Part shown: one piece after another, positions 1-12,550 of the stretch
How positions within the stretch are numbered: position 1 is the first letter of the stretch
How the letters are laid out: every line of letters starts with the position of its first letter
Assembly (NCBI GenBank): GCA_034336665.1
Contig: CM067564.1
Location: forward strand, 44,638,951-44,702,950
Length of the DNA: 64,000 nucleotides
DNA from: Luscinia megarhynchos
Lineage: Eukaryota > Chordata > Aves > Passeriformes > Turdidae
Direction: 5' to 3'
Made by a program: the position numbers and the translations under genes
The notes under the pieces: generated by a model
Seen by the model: the letters and a program-made list of their open reading frames with translations, nothing else
Database searches by the model: none
What the model was told of the DNA's origin: nothing

Positions 1-330
1 GCAGCTGCTCCTGGAGATATTTTCAATTCTAGGACATGGTGAAGGGAATATTTTCATCAGCTGGGAGGGACAGCTCTTTTCCAAGTGTTATTTATCTGCT
101 CTCCCAGTAGCATTTTCTCCCTCCTTGGCTTTTGTCCCACTGTGACACAGCAGATGTCCCACTGTGCAGAGGAATGTCCCCAGGGAGATTCACAGCCCTC
201 CACACCCCTCAGAAGTGGAATTTGCAGCATGCTGGGTCTCAGGATGGCATCTCTCTTGGGCTGGAGATTGTTGATGGATCTACAGCCTCTGTTCTCTGCA
301 TCATAGGAAAGGCCAGAGAAGTTGAAGACC

Positions 331-830
331 AAGAACCCCAGAATGATTTAGGTTGGAGGGACCTTAAAGCTCGTCCAGTTCCCACCCCTGCCATGGCAGG
401 GACACCTCCCACTGTCCCAGGCTGCTCCAAGCCCCATCCAGCCTGGCCTTGGACACTTCCAGGAATCCAGAGGCAGCCACAGCTTCTCTGGGCACCCTGT
501 GCCAGGGCCTCACCTCCCTCACAGAGAAGAATTTCTACCCAATATCAAACCCAGACCTACCCTCTGTCAGTTTAAAGCCATTCCCATTTGTCCTGTCCCT
601 CCATCCCTTGTCCATAGTCCCTCTCCAGCTCTCCTGGAGCCCCTTTAGGCACTGGAAGAGGCTCAAAGCTCTTCCTGGAGCCTTCTCTTCTCCAGGTTGA
701 AATCTCCAAGTCTCTCAGCCTGTTTTATAACAAAGGCTCTCCAGCCCTGTGATCAACTCAGTGATTTCCTCTGGAGTTGTTCCAACATCCAGCTCCTTGT
801 ACTGAGGCCCAACAGCTGGATGCAGAGATA
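331..830 (-). mobile_element. CR1 LINE 3' fragment
   Basis: This is a 5'-truncated CR1 retrotransposon read on the minus strand. The plus strand starts with the reversed 3' end (gaatgatttaggttggaggg), then the 'ccatggcagggacacctccc' block. After that come the blocks matching the ORF2 C-terminus (cacagcttctctgggcaccc, tttaaagccattccc) and the more 5' 'ggagccttctcttctccagg' block. It is one of the longer CR1 copies in the window. Stop codons and indels make it non-functional. Confidence 0.9.
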
Positions 831-2751
831 CCTCTGAATCCTGATGGCAATGTTAGAGAGAAAGGGAAACCTGGGGGAACAGAAAACACTGGCAAACCCT
901 CACCTCTTCTTATGCACACTGACTGCACAAACAGTGCTGTGCTCAGCACACCCACTCCAGCATCTCCTCTCGGGAGGAGGGCACAGGGTTTTGAGCCCTG
1001 ACTGACTGCCTGTGTCACGAAGAAGGAGAACTTTTCTTTTGCTGGTGGGTTGACTGAGACACAGAGCAGAACTCGTGTTCTGATGCAGCCTCTCTCCAAA
1101 TCTCAGCATCAAATGGGATCAGCAAACAGAGCTTAAAGGGGCTTGCAGATTATCTAAACCCTCCCCTCTGCTCAGAGCCAAGACCCTCTAAGCCTCTGTT
1201 ATTCCCAGCTACTCCTAATATTTGTTTATTTTTTTAGAACATCCAGTATTAAAAGCATCCAACTCATCTGCATTTTTCCCTTATTCCTGGATTTTAATTA
1301 AGTTAAATGAGCAGCAGGTGCATTTCCTCTCACTTCTTTTATTTCTTTATTCTTCTGAAGGAGAAAAAAGACCAAGGAGAGACACAAGGTTTCTTAATTG
1401 TCCAAAGATGCCACTGACAAATTGGTTAGTTTTTACTGACTCTCTGTTTCACTGCCGTGAGCTTTTTTTTCCTACAGAAGAAAAGGCCATGCCAGAGGAA
1501 TATTTATGAGCCTGCACAATGGGGAAATGGCTTGTAAAAGTATCTACAGCAAAGCACAGCACAGACATGTCTATTTGCTAAGGAGCAGGACCAAGTTACT
1601 GAATCTGGGGAGCCACTGATGTATGCAGTAATAGAGTGAAATCAAGCTCCAGAATAAAATGTGCAGTCAGGCAGAGACCCAAATGAAATGCCATTGCAGG
1701 ATACAAATGAAAAATTATCAAAGGATAAAATGAAACCCATCAAAACACAATGTCCTTCACTTTGTTGTTTTTATTCTAATTCAGAAACATTCGGGTTTCA
1801 TCTCCAGCCAGGCCCTAAACAGAGGCAGACTTGCTTGGGGTATTTCAGGCGTTCTTTCCCTGCTCTTTTGTTCTTCTATTTCTCTTTTTAATTCAATTTT
1901 TTTAAACGAATCCTAAGAAGGAAAAAAAAAAATTCTGCTTTGTTTCTAATCTGAGCAGTTTGCCCTTTGCCTGCAGGCTCTGCCCTCCAACCCCAACCCA
2001 TATTCTGACCTTGCTCCCTGACCTCCCACATCCCTGTGGCTTTGCCTTGAGCATCCTGGTGTTAAACCCAGAGCCTGGGCTGGGACAAGAGGATCTGTGA
2101 GGAAGAGATATCCATGTTTTCTTTCCTTGGAGGACAATCCACCTGGTCCTCATTATCTCTTTCTCCTCCGCCCTCCATCTGTACGATGTTTTCAAAGTAT
2201 AATTGCCCCAGTTTTAAACAAAAATGATTTTCCCTTTGCCATGGATGCCAGCTGCATGGATCTTTTACTTGCTGAAGGGTCAAGCTCTCTGCTCTAAGAA
2301 ATCACCCCCTGCACCCTCGAAGGGACTTACAGAGAGGAGTGCAGTGGCTTTTTACACCATTCTGCAGTGATTAGGCTGAATCATTTACTGAAGCACAGGA
2401 TTTCCAGCCTTGTAACACTGGGCATCAGACATTGCTGCTGCCTCCCTGGGGCAAGGAGAAGAAAATTGGCTGTGTTGTACTAACAGAGAAGGCAAATTAT
2501 TTCCTAGAGGTGATTTAACTAATCAAGCACAGTCAGAAGGTACAGATGTCCTTTCCTCTGTCTCTGCATCCCCTGGCAGGCTGGGTGCAGGACATGCCTG
2601 AAGTGATGGCAAACAGCTCTGCCTTGGGTATTTTTCACCGGTATTTGGGTCTGTGTTATAAGTGCTCCCTGCTGCACTTCCATGTGCTATCCCTGAGACA
2701 ATTTGGGCAGAGCCCTGGTGGGGTGTACCTTGAAACTCTGGTGTTGGTGAG
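831..2751. other. Intergenic, no gene recognised
   Basis: I find no exon, RNA gene or repeat I can identify here. Open frames are short and have no recognisable domains. AT-rich tracts (for example around 1,900-1,935) are ordinary. Confidence 0.5.
2747..2751. repeat. Target-site duplication, left copy
   Basis: GTGAG lies directly before the TG end of the solo LTR. The same five bases follow its CA end at 3,462-3,466. Confidence 0.75.
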
Positions 2752-3461
2752 TGTCCTGGTTTGAAGGACAGGTGTCTGCCAATAAAGGCAGAAGCTTCTC
2801 TTTGAAATGGAGAATGGAAACCTCCTTCTTCCAAATTATTATTATCATTTTGAAATTAAGGGGCTCTCAGGCAAAGAGATGGGAATTAGGAATAACAGTT
2901 CTTTACTAGGAAAATTAAAATAGGAATGCAGTATTACAAAGAACAATCCCAAACCCTGCCAGAGTCAGAATCCAAGCTGACACCCGTCAGTCAGGCAGGG
3001 TGTTGGCAGCAGTCCCATTCAATGGTGGCTGCATCCTCCTGCAGGGGCAGATGTGGTTCGGCTGGAGCAGTGCTCCTGGAGAAGGTGCAGTTTCCTCTGA
3101 AGCTCCAGGGATGATGTGGAAGGGTCTGGTTTTCCTCTGGAATGCAGTGGAAAGAAGGTGCCTTGGTGTCCCAAATCTCAGTTTTTCTCTGGGTAGGAAA
3201 GGCTTGGCTCCTGCCCTGGCTGGAGCATCTCCCAGTGGGATGATGGAATTTGATCAGTCATGCCCTGGGACTCCATGGCCATGAACAGGAGATATCTCCT
3301 GGAGGGAGGATGGGCTGTGGCAAAGATAAAGATGATTGCCCAGCTGGTTTAAAGCTGGCCCATGAGCAGATAATGTGTGCCAGGAGATCAGGGTCACTGC
3401 CCCACCCGGCTGCAGCAGATGGGGACAGAATTCACATTTCTGGCTACACCAACCCAATCCA
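2752..3461. mobile_element. Solo LTR of an endogenous retrovirus
   Basis: A 710-bp element begins TGTCCTGGTTTGA and ends CCAATCCA, so it has TG...CA termini, and a perfect 5-bp direct repeat (GTGAG) flanks it. A 5-bp duplication is usual for class III (ERVL-like) elements, although other classes can vary. The body (acagttctttactagg, gagatatctcctggagggagg, caaagataaagatgattgcc) matches my memory of an LTR that is abundant in songbird genomes. There is no internal retroviral sequence and no second LTR, so it is a solo LTR left by recombination. Orientation is not certain. Confidence 0.8.
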
Positions 3462-3466
3462 GTGAG
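3462..3466. repeat. Target-site duplication, right copy
   Basis: GTGAG directly follows the CA end of the solo LTR and pairs with the copy at 2,747-2,751. Confidence 0.75.
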
Positions 3467-3477
3467 CAAAACCAAAG

Positions 3478-3742
3478 AAATTTTAGAGATGTAGAGGGTA
3501 GATTTAGATTGGATATCAGGAAGAAATTCTTCCCCATGAGGATGTGAGGCCCTTGCACAGGGTGCCAGAGAAGCTGTGGCTGCCCCTGGATTTCTGGACA
3601 TGTCCAAGGCCAGGCTGGATGGATATTGGAACAACCTTGGACAGTGGAAGGTGTCCCTGCCCATGGCAGGGGGTGGCACTGGATGGCTCTCAGCTGCCAT
3701 CCAACCCAAACCATTCTGTGATTCTCTATTTCTATGGTTTGG
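3478..3742 (+). mobile_element. CR1 LINE 3' fragment
   Basis: Sense CR1 with the sequence for the end of ORF2 (gattggatatcaggaagaaa, gagaagctgtggctgcccct), the 'gacagtggaaggtgtccctg' block and a tail 'caaaccattctgtgattct'. It starts about 15 bp after the target-site duplication of the neighbouring LTR. Confidence 0.9.
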
Positions 3743-5090
3743 GGCAAAAACCCCTCTGTTGAAGAACGTGGGGAGGTTTCCCAGTCTGAGTGCTGAGGAA
3801 AGGCCAAATGTTGATGTCCATCAGACACAAGGAAACATTAGAAGGATCTGTTCAGCACACCTTGTTCCAACTCAGGCCAATCACACTTCAATTCCCCACA
3901 GAAAATCTCTGTTGAAATCCAGGCTTAGAAAACGTGGAATTACTTCCCATCAAGGTTTTATCCTCGGGGCATTCAGACACATCACCCCAGAAAGTTCACA
4001 ACAGCCACCTCTCTTTAAACCTGCTTCTTCAAATCTTATTTTTCCCATACTCGTTTCCTAACCCTTCTAGCTGAGACATTCAGACATTCTGCTCTTTTTG
4101 ACCACACGGATCATTTCAAGCACATTTTATTGCGTTGCTATGGTTATATTAGGATTGCAGTTTCCCTTTGTATTTGATTCAAACCTGAAATGAGTTCTTC
4201 CTACATAACCAGTTTTCTAATATGGAGATATCACAATTGTGGTGTTTTTTTTTGCAGCCAATATCAAACATCATTTCAACATTTCAATCTAATGGAAAGG
4301 CTGATGTGCCCCAGTCAATGCAAAATTCAATCCACCCTCGGAAGGAAATTTTGTCATCAGTTAAAATTTGGCTGTTTAACTTTTAGATGAGTAAAATTCG
4401 AGAAGATGGATTCTGGTTGAAGCACTAAAGATATGATATTTCCAAGATAGCACACTTTTGCAAGAGTACAGACCATGAATCATGAACAGTCGTTGCAAAA
4501 AGGGGCAAAACTATTTTAACCCCTTTCATTTGGGTTGATTTCTTTATTAACATGTCCCAGCATCAGATTTTGGAGAAACACCAATTTTTGCCGGAGATTC
4601 AAAATTCTACTCCTTCCTGCTAAGGTAAAAATACTCACAGAAAGTAGCTATGAGACTTGAGACTCCTGCAAACTTCTTAGAACAAAGCTGAAGGAAAATG
4701 TGGATAGGTAAAGCAATTTTGAAGACCAAAGATTAATCTGAGAGAAGGATACTGATGAAAACACAAAACTCTTTAAAAGTCGAGCTTAAAATTAAGGGTA
4801 CAAGATCAAAATTTTAGCACTTTTTTTGTACATCATCTTGGGAATGGAAAGGAATAAAGCACCACTACTGACAGTTGCTCCCATCACAAAAGCTTTGCTG
4901 ATTTCCTGGCCAGCATCCTTCCATTAGGAATAGGAGATGCAAGAGTATCATGTTTTATCTCTCTGGAAATCATTATCCACCAGTTGCTGGAGTGGGACAG
5001 TCCCAGCACCAGGCTGAGCCTCTGGGCAGGGCTGCTCCATCCCAGGGTCTTTGGAGAGTGACCCCTGAGGCTCTTTTGTGCTTGAGGGTG
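3743..5090. other. Intergenic, AT-rich, no gene recognised
   Basis: Around 4,080-4,860 the sequence is markedly AT-rich with scattered short homopolymers. I see no coding exon, RNA gene or known repeat. Confidence 0.5.
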
Positions 5091-5262
5091 GGGATGGAGG
5101 CCCTGGCACAGGGTGCCCAGAGAAGCTGTGGCTGCCCCTGGATCCCTGGCAGTGCCCAAGGCCAGGGCTTGGAGCACCCTGGGATGGTGGAAGAGTCCCT
5201 GCATGGCAGGGGGTTGGAATGAGATGTTCTTCCAACCCAAACCATTCAATTTTTCCAGTGTA
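5091..5262 (+). mobile_element. CR1 LINE 3' fragment
   Basis: A short sense copy running from 'gagggtggggatggaggccc' to 'caacccaaaccattcaattt'. Relative to the other copies it has a deletion in the 'caggctggatggggcttggag' segment. Confidence 0.88.
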
Positions 5263-5892
5263 AAACCCCAGGGCTCCTTCTCTTCCATCATCTCAGCTCT
5301 TTTCAACACCAGCACCTCCCACCCCAGCCTCCCTCCAGGCCCTCTTTGGGATCATCCTGGGCTGTGGGGATATAAAATAGGGACAGTGCTGCTTTACTCC
5401 CTGCCCTGTTTCCCCCTCCTCAGACTGTGTGAACACCCAGCAGCGATGCACGGGCTTCTCCTGCCCTCAGCTGGCTGCTCTCCGCACTGCCAAGTGCTCA
5501 GTTTCCAAAATCCCAGCCAGGAAGAGGAGAATTCACCTCAGCATCATCCAAGCTCTGTTTGATGCCTCCCCTCTCTCCAAACTTGATAAACAGAGGCACA
5601 GCCAGAGCTGGGAGCGTCAGAGCAGAGAAAAGCTGAGCTTTCTGTCATGCTCTGTGTTCACAGCTAGCAGGGAAAGCTCTGGAAATGCAGGAAAGGCTTA
5701 GAAGACAGAGGTTTGATCTGTAAAATGTTGATGGTAAACAGGGAAAGAGGGGTTTACCCTTGATGAGGGGGTGAGGAGTGTGGGCTCCCAGAACACAGGG
5801 TGCTAAACTGGATGGGATCAACAAGAGGAAGGGGAAAAATTCTTTCCAGAAAATAGGCTATTTAACAAGGTGAGTTACTCTGGTGCTGCAAC

Positions 5893-6145
5893 ACAAAATC
5901 ACAGAATATCCCGAGCTGGAGACCTACAAACATCATCCAGGTCAGCTCCTGGCCCTGCTCAGACACCCCAACAATCCCACCCTGGGAGTGGTGTCCAAAC
6001 ACTCCTGGAGCTCTGGGGCTGTGCCCATTCCCTGGGGAGCCTGGGCACTGCCCCACCACCCTCTGGGGACAGAAATTTTCCTGATATCCTGCCTAAACCT
6101 CCTCTGGCACAGCTCCAGCCATTCCCTCAGGCAGCACCACTCAAA
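5893..6145 (-). mobile_element. CR1 LINE 3' fragment, second subfamily
   Basis: The plus strand reads 'aaatcacagaatatcccgag' and 'cagctcctggccctgctcag', ending in 'ctcctctggcacagctccag'. This differs from the commoner copies and matches the subfamily seen in sense at about 20,000 and in antisense at about 42,270. Confidence 0.8.
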
Positions 6146-7231
6146 CTATGACTGAATTAACAGCAATGCTCTTATTTAATGTCACTATGATGTCATGAGA
6201 CTGAGAGGACATGCTGTACTTTCCTGGCTGCTTGTGGGTCCACATGAAATCAGTTTAATGATTAAAAATGTCTTTTATTTTTAAGATCAGATTGCCAGGA
6301 AAATGGAAGTGTCTTTCATGTGGGTTTTGCCACGTTGGGTTGTTCAGGAAACCTTCCAACTTATCTCTGTAATAAAGCTTTTCATGGGTTGTGTAGTGGA
6401 AGGAACACTATGAACTCAACAGAGTCAAAAATCCATAATTACAGCATCTTCAAACAAGCTCCTCAGGGCTCATTTATTTCCTCACAGGGCAAGCCTTTCC
6501 CCCGTGCCTCAGTTTCCCTCATCTGTGAAATGAAGATGTTCTGCTTCTCTTACAAGCACACTGGGGTAACCAGTGGACACCTGGCCTGGCATTGCCATTT
6601 CTAAGGACTTTCATACTTTTTGCAATGGCTAGAGGCTCATCCCTGGCTGATTCCTCATTCCTGAAGAGGAGAACTGATACCTTTTCCTCCTACAAAGACC
6701 TCAGCTGGATCAGCCACAGCAGAGTCTGACACAGAGGGGTCCCTTGCACTCAGCTCTGTTGGTTTTTTTCCATCCCATCTACTCCCACCAGGTGTGTCTG
6801 CAAAGAACAGCAACATTTCTGTGTAAGAATTAGCTGAGATCCCTCCCTACAGCTTCCCAATCCAGGATTGTCACCAAGGAGGGAGGGGACAATGTCCATC
6901 AGTGCACAAGGAGCCAGGGGTTATAGGCAGTGGCTGCCACCACTTTCCCACAGGTGTGTCCCTGCTCCCCTCTGACAGCACCTCCTGCTCTTCTGGGGAT
7001 CTCACAGCTGGAAGTGGAGGGAGAAAACATGAAGCTGTCCTTGGGGAAAGCATGGCAGGAGAGGGATTCTAAGGAGGGGAACAAAAGCTGCTCCACCTTG
7101 ATAAACAAAATTACTGCCTGGGGATGCCATGAGCATCTTCCTGCTGGGGACACAGCTGAATTTTCTCCAGACAAAGGCTCTTCAGGAGATTTTTTCCTGA
7201 TAAGAGATGAATTTTTTCCTTTAAAGGCTCT

Positions 7232-7424
7232 TCTACCCTGTGAGAGTGGGTGAGGCCCTGGCACAGGGTGCCCAGAGAAGCTGTGGCTGCCCCTGGATCC
7301 TTGGAAGTGTCCAGGGTCAGGTTGGACAGGGCTTCAAATGGAGTTTTGAAGGTAGAAATAGGTTGGAACTTGATTCTTGAAGGTCCTGTCCAATCCAAAC
7401 TCTTCTGTGATTCCATGGTTTTTG
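7232..7424 (+). mobile_element. CR1 LINE 3' fragment
   Basis: Sense copy from 'tgagagtgggtgaggccctg' through 'gagaagctgtggctgcccct' to 'ctcttctgtgattccatgg'. The segment after 'ggacagggct' is rearranged, with 'tcaaatggagttttgaaggt' in place of the usual block. Confidence 0.85.
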
Positions 7425-7843
7425 GAGGTTTTTCTCATGCCTATTTTCAAGGGTGCAGCAGGACACAGCAAGGTAACAGCAAAGGCAGAGGTTGCACTGA
7501 AGTTTGGGAAAAAAACCAAACCTGTGGCATGAGCAAGTTTCATCATCACAGGCACCTGCTGAGATGTGATCTTGCTTTGCTTTGGAAAACGTCATTGATG
7601 TTGTTTGGAGTTTTTTTGTGTTGGATTTTTCTTTGGTTTTGATTTCACCCACACTTATTCAGAGTGTCTCTTTCCTAGATTAAATTTGGGAGAGGCTATT
7701 CCTTCACTCGCCTCTTGAATCCCCAGTGTCTCTGGCTGGAATTCAGATGTGACCAGGGAATGCCCCTCCAGAGTTTATCTTTCCCAGGGAATCCCCGGAC
7801 TTGGGAAAGCCAGAAGTTAGAAAGGGATGTTTTGCAAATTCTA

Positions 7844-7857
7844 CCACGCGGGGGCAG
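7844..7857 (+). promoter_or_regulatory. CTCF-like binding motif
   Basis: CCACGCGGGGGCAG agrees with the vertebrate CTCF core (CCGCGNGGNGGCAG) at all specified positions except the third. It stands alone in unique DNA with low CpG. Occupancy cannot be judged from sequence. If bound, it could be an insulator or loop anchor in the gene-poor stretch upstream of the gene at 56.6 kb. Confidence 0.5.
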
Positions 7858-7986
7858 CCTCTTCCACCTTCCCGTGTTAAAAATCTTCCCAAATTCGGAA
7901 TAAAAGCCTCTTTAGTTTGTTTGAAGTCCCTTGATAATAGCACTGCTGTGGTGACACTGGCTGCTGGCTGATTTTCAATAAGAGAT

Positions 7987-8041
7987 GTACTTGATGATCT
8001 TAAGGAAGCCTTCCAACCTAAATTATTCTATTATTCTATGA
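7987..8041 (+). mobile_element. CR1 LINE 3' tip
   Basis: Only the extreme 3' end remains: 'cttgatgatcttaaggaagc', 'ttccaacctaaattattcta', and two copies of the ATTCTAT-type terminal repeat. Confidence 0.75.
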
Positions 8042-9597
8042 GAAATATCATTCTATTATATTAAAGAAAATAAAAACCATCACAGGTCTTCTGAAAAGGA
8101 TGCCTGGAGCTACAGGAATATTGTTAAGGACAGAGTTGAAAGTACTCCCACACCTCAAACTGTGACCACTGAAAGCACGGGGTTAAAACAAACTCAATGA
8201 CTGTAATGCCTGATGAGCCCTTTGTGAGTAACACTGAATTCCTGGCCAAGTCATCTCCAACAGGCACAAGCCTCATTCTTCTGGCTCTCACATCAAGAGC
8301 CACCACATCCAGCAGATAAATAAAAGCTGATTTTTGCAACCCAGAGGCAGCAGCAGATTTATCAGCTGCTGTTTGATGGAGTCACTGCTGCGTGGGGAGA
8401 GAACATCTCACCAAAGGCATTGAATTGCACACATATTTTGCCCTGGGTTGTGTCCTCTTCTTGATATGTGCACTCCCAACCCAGTGGAGGTAAAGGAGCT
8501 GCTTTCCCAGAGCAGAGAGCAGTGGTTTTTCCAGTGGCTGCAGCACTGCTGAAACTCTGCTGTCCCAGACTGGCAGAATCTCTGGACAGGAGGAGTAGCA
8601 GTGACTATCCTGAAGTGAACTTGTTTCTGGGATCACTCCTTAAAGACTGGTCCCAGATTTCTCCCTGGGGTGCCTTTAAAGAATTTTATGATGTGTTATG
8701 CTTAAACTCTGTGTACAGGATTAACTTCTCCAGACAAGAAATGGTGTTTTCCCATGGACTGAGCCTTCATCTAGCAGAGCACTCAGCATCCTCCTGGGCC
8801 AAAAAGACCAGAGCCCAACCTGATGAACTATCACAGCATTGCTTGACAGCCTGTGGAAGCTGAATTTGTGCAGAAATTCAAGCCTTGAGCTTGATTCCCC
8901 AATGCCTCAGCTCTGCAGACTGTCCCAGCAAGTTAATCAGGAAGATTATCAATTTACACCCACTTTGCTTGAACATGAGCAATTGACTATCAGAGCAAGA
9001 GTGAATTTGGCACCAGCCTTAACATATTAAGCAAATTAAGAGCTGGGATAAAAATCATTATATCTGACAGAGCAATTTGTGGATCAGAAGATGGTGTGCT
9101 TTTAATTCGTTGACAAGAAGGAGGGGGAAAGGGGGAGCATCCATTCTCTGCAGACCCAAAGATAACTGGGTGTGGTTTATTCTGGTTCCAACCCTTCCAA
9201 ATAAGAAATGAATTATCAGGAAACTGGCACAAAAAGATAAACATGTAAAAGAAAAATTGGCCGTTTATTGCAAAGAAATTTGTCATCTTATCCTGGCACC
9301 ACACTGGGAGAAAATGTGGGATGGGATAAAAGCAGGTTAGCTCAGGACACCCCAGGAAAGGTTTGTTCAGGATGAAAGAAGAGCTGTGAAAACCTCTCCT
9401 GCTTGACACCCTCATGGCCCAACCAGAGGGTCCCAGGGCATGGAGAGATTTCCAGGGTGGGAGTAAAGGCTGAGTGATGGAAAGCTGAATACTGGCATTC
9501 CCTTTGATCCAGTCTGGGACCTCAAATGAGAGAGATGACACCTTGATTTCCACCTTACTTGTCTTTCATCTGTGTGGGAGGACATTTATCAGCCTGA
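8042..9597. other. Intergenic, no gene recognised
   Basis: There are several long chance open frames, including one of 187 codons on the minus strand at 8,990-9,553. None has a recognisable domain, splice context or codon pattern. Confidence 0.5.
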
Positions 9598-9968
9598 GAT
9601 CACAGAATTCTAGAATCACTGAATGGGTTGGGTTGGAAGGGACCTTAAAGATCATCCAGTTCCACCCCCTGCCATGGGCAGGGTGACCTTCCACCATCCC
9701 AGGGTGCTCCAACCTGGCCTTGGGACACTTCCAGAAATCCAGGGGCAGCCACCCTGTGCCAGGCCCTCCCCACCCTCATAGGGAAGAATTTTTTTCACAA
9801 TATCTAATTAAAATCTCTTCTTTGAAAATGTTCCCCCTTGTCTTATCAATATCTGCCTGTGCAAAATCAGTCTCCCTCTCTTCAAAAGCCCCCTTTAATT
9901 ACAGGAAGGCCACACTGAGGTCTCCTCAAAGCCCTCTCTCTTCTCCATGCTCCATGCTCAGCCTGTCA
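9598..9968 (-). mobile_element. CR1 LINE 3' fragment
   Basis: The plus strand begins 'atcacagaattctagaatca' and runs through 'ggttgggttggaagggacct' to the 'ctctcttctccatgctccat' block. A short deletion removes part of the 'cacagcttctctgggcaccc' block. Confidence 0.9.
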
Positions 9969-11163
9969 ACATAAACATTGCACCTTTGTTTATATTTTAA
10001 AAAAACTTCTACTTAAGAAAAATTTTCTACTTAAGACCTATCTGTGTTCACAGGTGCTGCATGACATTGAATGGGTTCTGCTAGTTAGGACAGAGCAGGT
10101 AAATGTGGGGGGATAAGGGAAAAAAGCAAATTGATGGATTGCTGTATCACTGTCATGAAGGATGTGCTGGACAATTCATCAGCCTGCCCAGCAGAGCAGC
10201 TTCTAGATGTCTTTATTCCTCTGCCCCTTTTTTATGATGTCTCTTCAAGTCTGAGACCCCACTGAGGACTGCTTTGAACTAACAGTGCCATGATAGGGAG
10301 TTTCTGTGAGGGTCAATGCAGAAGTGTCCTCTGACAAAGAGGGCACAGGGCTCTGCTGTGGCAGCTCTCTGCGCTGCCCTTTTGATTTAGGGGATTAAAT
10401 AACCCAAAGCTGGTTCAGAGGTTAATGTCCCTTCTGCAGGGGTGGCAAGCAGCATAAGGGCTTTGATGAAAGGAGTCTCAGAGCCTCTGCAGGTGCTTTG
10501 AAAGAGCAGAGCTGAGTTGGACAAGACACCAGCAAAGTTCAAACCAAGCTGCCCTGAGAGCTGGAGCTTCCCCCCAGCTCACGGGATCTGAGAGGTCTGA
10601 GCTGCTCCTGCCTGCCCAGGGGCTTTCCTCCTGCATTCAGGGCTTGTAGGATAAGGGAAGGAAGGGATGTTCAGGTACAGAGCAGCTGCTGAGATGTGAT
10701 GCCTTGGAAAGCAGAGGGCACGGCAGAGGGGATTGGCACCCAGCTGGTTTGGTTTTTCCAGTTCTGAATAATGATCTGGAAAAAATACCATCCACCTTTC
10801 TCAGACAGGAGAAGAGAAGGCTCCAGGGAGAGCTCAGAGCCCCTCCCAGTGCCTAAAGGGGGCTGCAGGAGAGCTGGAGAGGGATTTTGGGCAGGGTCTG
10901 GATGGAGAGGGCAAGGGGGAGCAGGTCAGTGCTCTCAGAGCCTTTTCCAGCCTGAATGGTTCTGTGGCTCGTGTGGTGTGGGCAGTCTCCAGACATCCCC
11001 ACTGCCTGAGGAGGGAGATCTGGAGATGCTGCTGATGCTGGTGTGGTGGAACAGGGCCATGAAGGGTCACATTCTGTCCTCTGGTGGACTGCAGCCAGAT
11101 CTGCCTTCTCATGCCTGTGCATACTGAAGGATGGACACTCAAACATCTCCACGGTTTTTATAA
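9969..11163. other. Intergenic, no gene recognised
   Basis: Nothing could be identified. A possible CR1-like tail (cagcctgaatggttctgtgg) near 10,950 is too short to call. Confidence 0.45.
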
Positions 11164-11330
11164 AAATCACAGGATGGTTTGGGTTGAAAGGGGCCTAAAG
11201 ATCATCCAGTTCCCCTCCTGCCATGGGCAGGGACACTTTCCATGTCCCAGGATGCTCCAAGCCCTGCCCAACCTGGCTTTGAGCACTTCCAAGGCTGAGG
11301 ATCCACAACTTCTCTGGGCAAAAGCAAGCC
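11164..11330 (-). mobile_element. CR1 LINE 3' fragment
   Basis: The plus strand reads 'aatcacaggatggtttgggt', then 'ccatgggcagggacactttc' and 'ccacaacttctctgggcaaa'. It is truncated there. Confidence 0.9.
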
Positions 11331-12550
11331 AAGTTCTATTTTCCTTCATCTCCTGAGGAGATGTTTTTCATTTTTCTTCTTCTACAGCCAACATCCTTCT
11401 CTTCCCCAAACTGGCTCCTTGGCCAGATGAAGGCTGTGAGGAGAAGGCCTCTGGAGCTGTTCTGCTTTAGGAAGCATCTAAAGCCCCTTCAAATCATCTC
11501 AAAGACATTGAAATCACACAGGCTTTAAGAGAGATCTCCTCCTTGTAGGAGAAGCTGGATCACACTCGATGCCAAAGGAGGTGGCAAGTGAAGAAAGAAA
11601 AAAGCTGTAACTCTGTAAACTCGTAAATCACCAAAGTCCTAAAAGAGAAGGGGAAAAAAAAAAATAAAAAGGCAAGAACCCAACATGGCCTTTTTGGTTT
11701 GTAGATAAGCACAAAGTTTGGCAGGAAGGAGATTAGGGCTTTTTCCAGTGCACCTCACGGTCGATAATTCCCACAGCAACAGGGCTGCAAACAGCCACAC
11801 GTGTTCCCCTGCAGAAAATGGGACAGAGCAGAGGGGCAGGGGCACAGGGCAGGGCACAGCTCATGAGTAACTCTGCTGACACCAAGGGAAGGCCCTGACC
11901 CATCCTCTCCACACACCTTCCTCTGCAGAAGCATTTTTGCTGTCTCTGCTAATTCAGAGTTTTTGGGAGCCCTGTGATGCTTCCTGGGAAACTCCAGCCT
12001 GACTCTATCAGCTCTTGCCAGCAGCCAAGGGTCGTTATGATTAATGACAGCAGAAAACTGCCAATGGCAGACACAAAGAATTTAGTTGTCAGCAACATTT
12101 AAAAATCAACGTTAGGCCATGGGAAGGATGAGGGAAGAAGGCAACAGTTGTACAATATCTGCAGCTTCTCACTCTCTCCACAGCTCCTCCTGGGATGGCC
12201 TAAATGCATCCTGAAAATAAATTTTTAAAAAAATTAAAAATAATAATTTTAATATCAGGAAAATAATTATAACGAATTTAAATTATTAATTTTATAAGTC
12301 ATGCTTTGTGTCACCAGAGATCCCCTGAGTCCTGCCAGACACCAGAGTGCCACTCAAAGGATGCAGGTGTCCCGTGGTCTTGTGCCACATCTGCCACTCC
12401 TGTGGCACTCTGAAGGTGCTCTGGGACATCTCCAGTGGCATCAGTTGTGTTCAGGTAGCTTGGTCAAGTGCCTGCAGTTCTTCCTGGGACAAAAACACCA
12501 GAGAACCAAGTGAGGGACAGCAAACGTCACCCAAGCACCAACTGAGAGGA
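11331..12550. other. Intergenic with an AT-rich tract
   Basis: I see no gene. A low-complexity A/T tract occupies about 12,214-12,300. Confidence 0.45.

Noticed and set aside
8990..9553. 187-codon minus-strand open frame
   Set aside because: No recognisable domain, no splice signals or promoter context. In 64 kb and six frames a few frames of this length are expected by chance.
10930..10975. Possible CR1 3' tip (cagcctgaatggttctgtgg)
   Set aside because: Too short and without the preceding CR1 blocks; similarity may be chance.
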